From an uncultured Methanobrevibacter sp. (lineage in GTDB: Archaea; Methanobacteriota; Methanobacteria; Methanobacteriales; Methanobacteriaceae): a stretch of 5,865 nucleotides of DNA. The stretch is taken from positions 1 to 5,865 of the forward strand of contig CACZNW010000086.1 in the NCBI GenBank assembly GCA_902782595.1. Direction: 5' to 3'. The translations under genes and the position numbers were made by a program. Below the pieces are notes generated by a model, which was given only the letters and a program-made list of their open reading frames with translations, did not search any database and was not told the origin of the DNA. Shown here in pieces: positions 1-5,323 of this stretch (position 1 is its first letter; the number at the start of each line of letters is the position of its first letter).

Positions 1-17
1 AAACTATTTCAACAAAA

Positions 18-25
18 TATATAAA
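18..25 (+). promoter_or_regulatory. TATA box of the ferredoxin operon
   Basis: TATATAAA at 18-25 fits the archaeal TATA box and is preceded by an A-rich stretch suitable as a TFB recognition element. Transcription would start about 25 nt downstream, near 45-50, leaving a leader of about 35 nt before the TTG at 82. An imperfectly explained inverted repeat, AACTTT/AAAGTT (24-29 and 33-38), lies between the TATA box and the presumed start; it may be a binding site or chance. Confidence 0.5.
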
Positions 26-71
26 CTTTGAAAAAGTTAAATAAGAATATATTTTCTTTAAAAATTTTAAT

Positions 72-76
72 GGTGG
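72..76 (+). promoter_or_regulatory. Ribosome-binding site fixing the TTG start of the ferredoxin
   Basis: GGTGG at 72-76 can pair with the 3' end of archaeal 16S rRNA (AUCACCUCC) and lies 5 nt before the TTG at 82. The nearest in-frame ATG (94) would be 17 nt away, too far, so the TTG is the better start. Confidence 0.6.
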
Positions 77-81
77 ATTAA

Positions 82-249
82 TTGAAAGTAGATATGGAAG
101 AATGCGGAGTTTGTGAAGATTGTATTGATGTCTGTTTGGAAGAAGCTATTACAAGAAGAGCCTATACAATCATTATTGATGAAAGTAAATGCAATAACTG
201 TGGTGAATGTGTTGATGTTTGCCCTGTTGGAGCACTATACGAAGATTAG
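82..249 (+). CDS. Small 2x[4Fe-4S] ferredoxin
   Basis: A 55-residue cytoplasmic electron carrier of the bacterial-type (clostridial-like) ferredoxin family, which normally has 55-60 residues. Eight cysteines form two CxxCxxCxxxC motifs: Cys8, 11, 14, 18 and Cys37, 40, 43, 47. Each motif binds one [4Fe-4S] cluster, with the fourth cysteine of one motif usually completing the other cluster. The second motif ends with the classical Cys-Pro (47-48); in the first, the residue after Cys18 is Leu, not Pro. The start is a TTG chosen from the ribosome-binding site at 72-76. The gene is followed after 8 nt by the membrane-anchored protein gene, whose ribosome-binding site overlaps this gene's stop codon, so they are probably co-transcribed. 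Its electron-transfer partner cannot be inferred; methanogens carry many such polyferredoxin-like proteins. It is too short for many automatic gene callers. Confidence 0.88.
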   Translation: MKVDMEECGVCEDCIDVCLEEAITRRAYTIIIDESKCNNCGECVDVCPVGALYED

Positions 250-257
250 GTCAGATT

Positions 258-1034
258 ATGAAAATTAAATTTACCCTAATTGATTACATAATAATAATTT
301 TAGTGATATGTGCAATCGCATTTGCATTTATTCATATTACCACTGACGATTCATCTGATTTACAGAAAACCGCTTTTGATGAATCAACTGTTAATAAAAT
401 ACCTGACACCTACCTCAAATATTACAAAGACGGTTATGTTATAAAAGCCACAGTTGAAGGTTTCAATTCAACAAACGGAAACCGAACATCTTTGAATGGT
501 ACAGTAATATGGGAAGAGGACAACGGTGGAAACAACGTTAAACTGTTAATTGATTCAGAAAACAGAACTTATTTAGTCGGATTATACAGAACCGTACCAA
601 ATGCTGACATCTACATTGACCATATCAGTTTGGAATGCAATGGTGAAAAATATAAAAATTTATGTGAAATCAAGGTCAAACCTATTGAAATAAAATCACT
701 TAAAGACCTGACAAGTAAAATTCCTAACGGTGCAGATTATGAAGTGACAACCGACATATCACTGGATTCATTAAGTGCCAATGATGCCCAAAAAATCAGT
801 AACCTGCTTTCAGCCAACGGCAAAAGAGAATCAATAAAATCATCCAATGGAGATAAAACTAATTACTTATTCCTTAAAAAAGCAACAAAAGAAAATATTA
901 ATGATGTGGATTCCATTCTGGGCAGTTTCAATGGAGTGAGTGATGAAATCACCATCAGAATCCATGATTCAAACGAAAGTCAGATAAATGAAATCAATAA
1001 AAACTTTGATGTTATTAATATACGGAATTTTTAA
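258..1034 (+). CDS. Membrane-anchored exported protein, DUF4330-like N-terminus
   Basis: A 258-residue protein with a single hydrophobic helix at about residues 8-26, preceded by Lys2 and Lys4 and followed by acidic residues. This predicts an N-terminal signal anchor with about 230 residues outside the cell. The N-terminus resembles DUF4330 proteins (short basic stretch, then an Ile/Leu-rich helix), but I recognise this only by style. The outside part has five N-x-S/T sequons (Asn70, 75, 80, 102, 239) and two cysteines (127, 136) that could form a disulfide. The last 100 residues look like two alpha/beta units. ATG 258 is chosen because an AGGT ribosome-binding site (248-251) lies 6 nt before it. 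An upstream in-frame codon at 219 would run through the ferredoxin gene and put a non-membrane extension before the helix. The next gene begins 3 nt after the stop. Function unknown; a role in the cell envelope is inferred. Confidence 0.82.
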   Translation: MKIKFTLIDYIIIILVICAIAFAFIHITTDDSSDLQKTAFDESTVNKIPDTYLKYYKDGYVIKATVEGFNSTNGNRTSLNGTVIWEEDNGGNNVKLLIDSENRTYLVGLYRTVPNADIYIDHISLECNGEKYKNLCEIKVKPIEIKSLKDLTSKIPNGADYEVTTDISLDSLSANDAQKISNLLSANGKRESIKSSNGDKTNYLFLKKATKENINDVDSILGSFNGVSDEITIRIHDSNESQINEINKNFDVINIRNF

Positions 1035-1037
1035 GTT

Positions 1038-2327
1038 GTGCAGAAAATGAGCGTGATTTATTCTACTTTAACCTCACTGATAAATAAAATCAGTGACGAA
1101 TTTCATAAATCCTTTTTATTTACTTTGATTTTTACCATTCTGGAGTTTATTGAAAACCAGTGGGTCAACAGCTATTTTAAAAGATTTTATCCCAGTGAAA
1201 ATTTTGTGAAATTCTTAAATAAAAACATTATCTTAAAGGAGCATATTTTCAATCCCCTGATTGTGCTTTTTTTATTTGCCCTGTTTTTGCTTTTGTCAAT
1301 TAATAAACCCTCAACAAGCTTATTTATTACATTAATTATTGGATTTATCGGATTTTTTATTGGATCTGCAATACTTCCGAAATTCTTCGTGAATAATAAT
1401 TTAAAAAATATCGTCAAATTTGAAAGAAAAGACATTTATTCAATGGGTTTTTGTTTGACACTGGTGAGTATTGTATTTTTCTTTATAAGTATCGCTTCTG
1501 TTGGAGGTATTCCTCTATTAAAACCGTCAATTCGATATTTATTAAAGCCAATGCTGACAATGCCCGTGTTTTTAATTATTCCCGGAACCTGTTTAATCGG
1601 CAGTGCTTATCTGAAAGATTTTCAGGACAAAAAAATTACCCGTTCACAGGCAAGATTCAGATTTCTATTTTTGCTAATTATTGACTGTGCATTTTTATTG
1701 CTTCTAGGTTATAGGACACCACTACTTGCAGCATTCCTCATCATAATTATCATGGGCTTCTATGGAAATATTGTTTCTCTTTGGGAAGTTGTGGTTGGTG
1801 CATTAATTGGTATAGGTGCAATTATTGGAATTGGTTATTTCCGGTCACTTGGCGAGATGACCATAACTTCATCAACAAGTCCCCTGTACTCACTGCAATC
1901 TAGGGCCGATTTTACACTGCATGTCCTGAATTTACTTGATTTTATTGGAGGGAACTTTGGACTGACACATGGCCATATGCTTGCCAGCTCAATTCCAGGA
2001 AGTGATTTGGGACCGAGAATGATGGTTGGAAAGTTAATTTCATGGCGCACTGAAGTAACCGTCACACCAACTTTAATCGGCCAGATGGTTGTTGATTTCG
2101 GAAAAGTCGGAGTGTTTTTTGAGATGTTAATTTTAGGTTACATTTTAGGAATCGGTTTTAAAATAATGCAAAAGACTAAAAATTACTTTTATATAGGAAT
2201 TTACTCCCTGATTTTAACATACACAATTTTAGGCATTGAGACCGGAATTTTAGACATACAAGTCCTATTATATTTTGCAGTAGCAATTCTTATTTATTTA
2301 ACAATACTTGCAAAATGCAGAAATTAA
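1038..2327 (+). CDS. Oligosaccharide repeat-unit (O-antigen type) polymerase family membrane protein
   Basis: A 429-residue integral membrane protein with about 10-12 hydrophobic segments, for example near 24-38, 71-88, 93-113, 135-156, 172-192, 207-223, 228-246, 250-267, 355-375, 384-399 and 405-425. A long loop (about 270-345) holds polar and charged residues. GYRTP at 224-228, just after a helix, matches the Gly-x-Arg motif common to Wzy-like polymerases. TPTLIGQMVVDFGKVG (343-358) resembles their conserved C-terminal 'IGE..DFG..G' stretch. The archaeal O_anti_polymase family (Pfam PF01901) of methanogens is the best guess. Family members are thought to join lipid-linked glycan units on the outer face of the membrane. 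The start is uncertain: GTG 1038 gives the longest form, ATG 1047 and GTG 1053 are alternatives, and none has a clear ribosome-binding site, which fits translational coupling with the preceding gene 3 nt upstream. Confidence 0.8.
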   Translation: MQKMSVIYSTLTSLINKISDEFHKSFLFTLIFTILEFIENQWVNSYFKRFYPSENFVKFLNKNIILKEHIFNPLIVLFLFALFLLLSINKPSTSLFITLIIGFIGFFIGSAILPKFFVNNNLKNIVKFERKDIYSMGFCLTLVSIVFFFISIASVGGIPLLKPSIRYLLKPMLTMPVFLIIPGTCLIGSAYLKDFQDKKITRSQARFRFLFLLIIDCAFLLLLGYRTPLLAAFLIIIIMGFYGNIVSLWEVVVGALIGIGAIIGIGYFRSLGEMTITSSTSPLYSLQSRADFTLHVLNLLDFIGGNFGLTHGHMLASSIPGSDLGPRMMVGKLISWRTEVTVTPTLIGQMVVDFGKVGVFFEMLILGYILGIGFKIMQKTKNYFYIGIYSLILTYTILGIETGILDIQVLLYFAVAILIYLTILAKCRN

Positions 2328-2344
2328 GTCCATTTTTTACATTT
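2328..2344 (+). terminator. Weak T-tract after the polymerase gene
   Basis: A run of six T (2333-2338) and a further TTT lie directly after the stop. Archaeal RNA polymerase can terminate at T-rich stretches without a hairpin, but this tract is short, so the call is weak. Confidence 0.25.
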
Positions 2345-2345
2345 G

Positions 2346-2386
2346 AGTATTACTAAATATAAAAAATAATACTAATTTGTATTACT
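2346..2386 (+). promoter_or_regulatory. Distal operator cluster with AGTA(A/T)TACT motifs
   Basis: Three related motifs lie just upstream of a TATA box: AGTATTACT (2346-2354, exact), AATAATACT (2365-2373, one mismatch) and TGTATTACT (2378-2386, one mismatch). The first two also form an inverted repeat AGTATTA-N14-TAATACT (2346-2352 and 2367-2373). Its geometry resembles operators of the nickel regulator NikR (E. coli GTATGA-N16-TCATAC). The first and third copies are 32 bp apart, about three helical turns on the same face of the DNA. A metal-responsive regulator of the transporter operon is inferred; which regulator is not shown by the sequence. Confidence 0.5.
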
Positions 2387-2395
2387 TTAATAACC

Positions 2396-2403
2396 TTTAT
2401 ATA
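2396..2403 (+). promoter_or_regulatory. Distal TATA box of the cbi/nik operon
   Basis: TTTATATA at 2396-2403 is the methanogen consensus TATA box. Transcription would begin near 2423-2427, which is exactly where the nested inverted repeat starts, and would give a leader of about 160 nt before cbiM. The preceding bases (AATAACC) are only a moderate match to a TFB recognition element. Confidence 0.5.
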
Positions 2404-2424
2404 TAGTAATCAAACTTAAATATT

Positions 2425-2493
2425 AAATATCAAGCTATAAAAATGTTTTATTAACCAGTATACTTAATAAAACTCCCAATTGACTTGATATTT
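2425..2493 (+). promoter_or_regulatory. Nested inverted repeats: possible structured leader RNA
   Basis: An outer perfect 10-bp pair (AAATATCAAG 2425-2434 with CTTGATATTT 2484-2493) encloses an inner perfect 10-bp pair (GTTTTATTAA 2445-2454 with TTAATAAAAC 2464-2473). The two helices are separated by exactly 10 nt on each side (2435-2444, 2474-2483), and the apical loop is CCAGTATAC (2455-2463). GTATAC in the loop is self-complementary. A further short 7-bp repeat follows (2499-2505 with 2508-2514). If transcription starts at the distal promoter this would be the first structure in the mRNA. It matches no riboswitch class that I recognise. Mostly A-U pairs, so it is not very stable, and chance in AT-rich DNA is possible. 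Confidence 0.4.
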
Positions 2494-2520
2494 CTTAAAT
2501 TATTTAAAAATAATGGATAT

Positions 2521-2564
2521 TAGTAATACTTAATTTATAAATGAATATAAAAAAAGTATTACTA
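2521..2564 (+). promoter_or_regulatory. Proximal operator: perfect 11-bp inverted repeat flanking a TATA box
   Basis: TAGTAATACTT (2521-2531) and its exact reverse complement AAGTATTACTA (2554-2564) lie 22 nt apart. Each arm contains the 9-bp motif AGTA(A/T)TACT (2522-2530, 2555-2563), which is itself palindromic around its centre; the motif centres are 33 bp apart. The spacer contains TTTATAAA (2534-2541), a plausible second TATA box, which would start transcription near 2560-2566, at the right arm, and leave a leader of about 20 nt. A repressor on both arms would cover TATA box and start site. The right arm ends 9 nt before the cbiM ribosome-binding site, so it could also act as an RNA hairpin. 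Confidence 0.55.
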
Positions 2565-2573
2565 TTAATAAAT

Positions 2574-2579
2574 GGAGGA
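2574..2579 (+). promoter_or_regulatory. Ribosome-binding site fixing the TTG start of cbiM
   Basis: GGAGGA at 2574-2579 is a strong Shine-Dalgarno sequence 6 nt before the TTG at 2586. It lies inside the coding frame that would be read from the upstream ATG at 2541, so that ATG is not the start. Confidence 0.85.
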
Positions 2580-2585
2580 ATAAAT

Positions 2586-3218
2586 TTGCATATACCTGAC
2601 GGATTTATACCTATTGCACAATGTTTAGTATACTATGTAATTTTAATAGTTGCATTATACTTCTCTGTAAAATGGGCAAGATCCAATTTAGATGAAAAAC
2701 GTATACCTCTTTTAGCAGTTCTCGCAGCAGGTATCTTTGCAATCATGTCCATGAACATGCCAATCCCATTCGGTACAAGTGGACACATGGTTGGAGGAGC
2801 TTTAGTTGCTATTGTATTTTTAGCACCTGAAGCCGCCGTGCTTGTATTTACTGTAGTGCTCCTTATCCAAGCATTAATATTTGGAGACGGAGGAATTACT
2901 GCTTTAGGAGCAAATGTGTTGAATATGGCAATCATTGGAGGTGGAGTAGGATTATTCACCTTTAAAGGATTAAGTGGAGCAATCGGAAAATACCCAGCAG
3001 CAGGAGTTGCAGCATGGTTGGCAACTGTTGTCGCAGCACTCGCATGTGCTATCGAAATGGGTATTGCAGGAACATTCCCAATGAACATTGGTATCCCATC
3101 AATGGTATTATACCACGTATTTATTGGAATAATCGAAGCAGTATTAACTGTAATCGTTCTTGTAGCATTAAATAAATTTAGACCAGATTTACTCGCATGG
3201 AACAGTGGAGATGCATAA
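2586..3218 (+). CDS. cbiM: ECF transporter substrate-binding membrane subunit CbiM/NikM
   Basis: A 210-residue S component of a group I ECF transporter for Co2+ or Ni2+. With the TTG start the protein begins Met-His-Ile-Pro-Asp-Gly, the family's conserved N-terminus. In known structures the metal is held by the Met1 amino group, His2 and His67. His67 is present at exactly that number, in GTSGHMVGG (63-71), which strongly supports the start. Further conserved stretches are LIQALIFGDGGITALGANV (93-111) and the His176 region (YHVFIG). About six or seven membrane helices fill the rest (roughly 10-30, 40-58, 70-98, 105-127, 138-163, 173-196). It is first in an operon and its stop is 1 nt from the start of the PDGLE subunit. 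CbiM and NikM cannot be separated by eye; the PDGLE partner and the NikR-like operators lean toward nickel. Nickel would feed F430, hydrogenases and CO dehydrogenase; cobalt would feed corrinoids. Confidence 0.95.
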   Translation: MHIPDGFIPIAQCLVYYVILIVALYFSVKWARSNLDEKRIPLLAVLAAGIFAIMSMNMPIPFGTSGHMVGGALVAIVFLAPEAAVLVFTVVLLIQALIFGDGGITALGANVLNMAIIGGGVGLFTFKGLSGAIGKYPAAGVAAWLATVVAALACAIEMGIAGTFPMNIGIPSMVLYHVFIGIIEAVLTVIVLVALNKFRPDLLAWNSGDA

Positions 3219-3219
3219 T

Positions 3220-3519
3220 ATGGAAAGTAAAGATTTAGCTTTAATCGGAGTTGCAATCGTAATCTGTGTTATAATCTGTGTTCTTTCACCATACATTGCA
3301 TCTGGTGACCCGGACGGATTAGAAAAATCAGCAGAAGACTCTGGACTTGCTGAAGATTTTTCAATTGAAGAAATCAATGGAATCCCAGACGCTATTTTCC
3401 CAGATTATGCATTCGCAAGCAGTCCTGACAACCAGGTATTACAGATAGTTGCGCTGGTAGTCGGTGTAATTTTAACCTTAGTTGTAGGATTCGGAGTTGC
3501 ATACATTGTAAAAAAATAG
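3220..3519 (+). CDS. PDGLE-domain small membrane subunit of the Ni/Co ECF transporter (CbiN/NikN position)
   Basis: A 99-residue protein with two membrane helices (about 6-26 and 74-96) joined by an outside loop of about 47 residues. The loop carries PDGLE at 31-35, followed by an acidic stretch and FPDY (60-63). This is the PDGLE domain (Pfam PF13190), found as the small partner of, or fused to, CbiM/NikM. The hallmarks of classical CbiN (PWF and EIESLLF-like motifs) are not seen, so calling it cbiN is by position only. Such small subunits help load the metal or stabilise the M subunit. ATG 3220 is chosen because it is preceded by GGAG (3207-3210) at 9 nt and begins just before the first helix; GTG 3205 and ATG 3211 would overlap cbiM. 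The stop codon lies in a terminator-like hairpin. Confidence 0.87.
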   Translation: MESKDLALIGVAIVICVIICVLSPYIASGDPDGLEKSAEDSGLAEDFSIEEINGIPDAIFPDYAFASSPDNQVLQIVALVVGVILTLVVGFGVAYIVKK

Positions 3520-3560
3520 AAATTAAGTTTTAACTTAATTTCTACAACTTTTCTTTTTTT
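3517..3560 (+). terminator. Hairpin plus T-tract between the PDGLE gene and cbiQ
   Basis: TAGAAATTAAGTT (3517-3529) pairs perfectly with AACTTAATTTCTA (3532-3544), a 13-bp stem with a minimal loop, and the PDGLE gene's stop codon forms its base. A T-rich stretch with four and then seven T follows (3549-3560). The shape is that of an intrinsic terminator in the middle of the transporter operon, so it probably lowers cbiQO transcription or protects the 3' end of the upstream mRNA. The remaining spacer to cbiQ (3561-3599) is AT-rich; no convincing separate promoter is seen. Confidence 0.6.
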
Positions 3561-3599
3561 AAAAAAAATATTATTAACGATAAATACTAGAGAATAATT

Positions 3600-4430
3600 A
3601 TGGTAGACATAACACAAATAATGAGATTTGATGACCTTGCATCAAAAAACAGCCCAATTCACAATATAGAAGGGCGAATTAAGTTAATCTCAACCATATT
3701 CATAATTCTGGTTTGTGTTGTCTCAAAAGAAATTTTCATACCAATAATGCTCGAGATAATGTTATTGGGAATACTTAAACTGGCTGATTTATCTTACATC
3801 GATTCAGCTAAACGATTATTAATGCTGCTGCCATTCGGTGGAGCAATCATAATATTTCAACCATTTATTCAACCAGGAAATATAATCTGGAGTTATTCCT
3901 GGCTGCACATTACAGATTTCGGTCTTAACTGGGCAATTTTACTTTTGGTACGTATGATTGTATCCCTAACAGCCATTATTATCTACTCATCAACAACACC
4001 CCTTCAGGAAATGGCCAGTTCCTTTAGGAAATTAAAAATGCCAAGAGATTTGGCGATGATACTATCAATTATGGTCAGATTTCTATTTTTATTTGTTGAT
4101 GAACTTGCAGCTATTAGAAAAAGTCAGAAATCAAGGAATTTTAATATTCACAGCAAGAATACTCCATATAAATGGAGAATAAAACAGGTCGGCTATAGCG
4201 TCGGTATGATGTTTTTAAAATCATATGAACAGGGAGAACGTGTTCACAAAAGTATGGTGAGCCGCGGATTTTCAGATGCATCTGAAATGTTTGACGAGAA
4301 AAAATCTCCTGAAAAAAGCGATTATATATATTTACTTTCAATAATAATATTTGTTATCATACTGGAAATTATTGTATTCAAATTTTCCGGACAATTAGGT
4401 TACTTTGGTCAGAACTTTTCAATTAATTAG
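3600..4430 (+). CDS. cbiQ: ECF transporter coupling membrane protein CbiQ
   Basis: A 276-residue T component that links the M subunit to the ATPase. The N-terminus (SPIHNIEGRIKLI, 18-30) is the usual CbiQ entry before the first helix. Membrane helices lie at about 28-42, 44-62, 76-90, 111-130, 150-167 and 243-260. The stretch TTPLQEMASSFRKL (132-145) and the following PRDLAMILSIMVRFL (148-162) are typical of CbiQ/EcfT. Two coupling motifs normally reading x-Arg-Gly touch the ATPase grooves: the second is SRGF at 221-224, but the first is SRNF at 178-181, with Asn in place of Gly. Length is near the family norm (225-280), with a C-terminal helix. ATG 3600 is taken; its ribosome-binding site (AGAG, about 3589-3592) is weak, and ATG 3621 is an alternative. 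cbiO follows after 15 nt. Confidence 0.93.
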   Translation: MVDITQIMRFDDLASKNSPIHNIEGRIKLISTIFIILVCVVSKEIFIPIMLEIMLLGILKLADLSYIDSAKRLLMLLPFGGAIIIFQPFIQPGNIIWSYSWLHITDFGLNWAILLLVRMIVSLTAIIIYSSTTPLQEMASSFRKLKMPRDLAMILSIMVRFLFLFVDELAAIRKSQKSRNFNIHSKNTPYKWRIKQVGYSVGMMFLKSYEQGERVHKSMVSRGFSDASEMFDEKKSPEKSDYIYLLSIIIFVIILEIIVFKFSGQLGYFGQNFSIN

Positions 4431-4445
4431 AGAGGCATAAAATTT

Positions 4446-5285
4446 ATGGAATATATTCATTTAGAGACAAAAGATTTATCATTTACCTATCCTGACGGAA
4501 CACAGGCTTTAAAAGATGTCAATATTAAAATTAAAAAAGGAGAAAAGATTGCGATTATGGGACCTAACGGTGCCGGTAAATCCACTTTATTTTCCCACTT
4601 TAACGGTTTGACAGAACCTACCTCAGGACATGTGGAGATAGATGGTGAGAAGATAGTTTATGAACGTGATGAACTGCTTAAAGTAAGACAAAAGGTAGGA
4701 ATTGTATTTCAGGATCCGAATGACCAGTTATTTGCCCCGACCGTGAAAGAAGATGTTGCCTTCGGACCGATGAATTTAGGTCTTGAATATGATGAAGTTA
4801 AAGCAAGAATAGCTGAATCTCTGGAAATGGTAGGCATGTCCGGTTTTGAAGATAAAACCCCACATCACCTGAGTGGAGGTCAGCAGAAAAGAGTGGCTAT
4901 TGCAGGGATTATTGCAATGAAACCGGACATTATGATTCTTGATGAACCGACAGCAGGTCTTGACCCTGAAGGTGTTGATAAAGTATTGAATATTTTGAAT
5001 AACCTCAATAAGGAAGGCATGAGTATTGTCATATCTTCACATGATATAGAGATGGTCAATCAGTTTGCAGACAAGATTTTCGTTTTATATAATGGAAGCA
5101 TAATCGCTGAAGGTGACAAACATCAGATATTTTCAGATAAAGAACTATTGAAAAAGGCGCATTTAAAAGCACCTGTGACAACTGAAATCCTGTATAAATT
5201 AAGAGAAAACGGGCTGGATGTTGATACTGAAAAGATTAGTGTTGATGAAACCGTTGAAGAAATATTAAATGCTAAAAATGCTTAA
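4446..5285 (+). CDS. cbiO: ECF transporter ATPase CbiO
   Basis: A 279-residue cytoplasmic ABC ATPase that powers the transporter, probably as a homodimer because only one ATPase gene is present. All catalytic motifs are intact: Walker A GPNGAGKST (39-47), Q-loop Gln89 in VFQDPNDQLFAPTV (87-100), signature LSGGQQ (142-147), Walker B IMILDE (162-167) with catalytic Glu167, D-loop GLDP (171-174) and switch His199 in SSHD (197-200). FQDPNDQLF is typical of CbiO/EcfA. After residue 230 comes the family's C-terminal extension, rich in Lys and Glu, which usually aids dimer contact. The ribosome-binding site GAGG (4432-4435) lies 10 nt before the ATG. The stop codon shares bases with that of the convergent zinc-ribbon gene. 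Confidence 0.96.
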   Translation: MEYIHLETKDLSFTYPDGTQALKDVNIKIKKGEKIAIMGPNGAGKSTLFSHFNGLTEPTSGHVEIDGEKIVYERDELLKVRQKVGIVFQDPNDQLFAPTVKEDVAFGPMNLGLEYDEVKARIAESLEMVGMSGFEDKTPHHLSGGQQKRVAIAGIIAMKPDIMILDEPTAGLDPEGVDKVLNILNNLNKEGMSIVISSHDIEMVNQFADKIFVLYNGSIIAEGDKHQIFSDKELLKKAHLKAPVTTEILYKLRENGLDVDTEKISVDETVEEILNAKNA

Positions 5286-5323
5286 TTTGAAGCTTTTTTT
5301 CTATTTTTAATTTTATTTTTCAG
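5274..5323 (+). terminator. Terminator of the transporter operon inside the opposing gene
   Basis: AAAAATGCTT (5274-5283) pairs with AAGCTTTTTT (5290-5299) around the loop AATTTG, with one T-T mismatch, and is followed by T-rich DNA to 5323 (runs of five, four and five T). The hairpin covers the end of cbiO. The T-tract lies in the 3' coding part of the opposite-strand gene, where it encodes that protein's Lys/Asn-rich tail. Confidence 0.5.

Noticed and set aside
24..38. Inverted repeat AACTTT/AAAGTT near the ferredoxin promoter as an operator
   Set aside because: Only 6-bp arms in very AT-rich DNA and not repeated elsewhere; noted in the promoter entry but not called.
219..257. In-frame extension of the exported protein starting at 219
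   Set aside because: It lies within the ferredoxin gene, and the ATG at 258 has its own ribosome-binding site just before the signal-anchor helix.
1187..2065. Short open frames inside the polymerase gene (minus 1187-1435, plus 1451-1684, minus 1835-2065)
   Set aside because: Shadows in other frames of a clear membrane protein gene; no ribosome-binding sites or recognisable products.
2473..2579. Sequestration of the cbiM ribosome-binding site by CTCC at 2473-2476
   Set aside because: Only four base pairs with GGAG (2574-2577), and one base is already used in the inner helix; too weak to claim.
2404..2585. Cobalamin or NiCo (czcD) riboswitch in the cbiM leader
   Set aside because: None of the conserved cobalamin-box or four-way-junction NiCo elements is visible; the nested hairpin is a different, unclassified shape.
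3205..3219. GTG 3205 or ATG 3211 as start of the PDGLE gene
   Set aside because: Both overlap the end of cbiM, and the GGAG at 3207-3210 fits the ATG at 3220.
2633..3256. Open frame of 207 codons antisense to cbiM
   Set aside because: It exactly mirrors cbiM's codon pattern, has no ribosome-binding site, and its Ala/Pro/Thr-rich product resembles no family I know; cbiM is certain.
3189..4341. Minus-strand open frames at 3189-3377, 3405-3617 and 4141-4341
   Set aside because: They are antisense to the PDGLE gene, its terminator and cbiQ, and have no supporting features.
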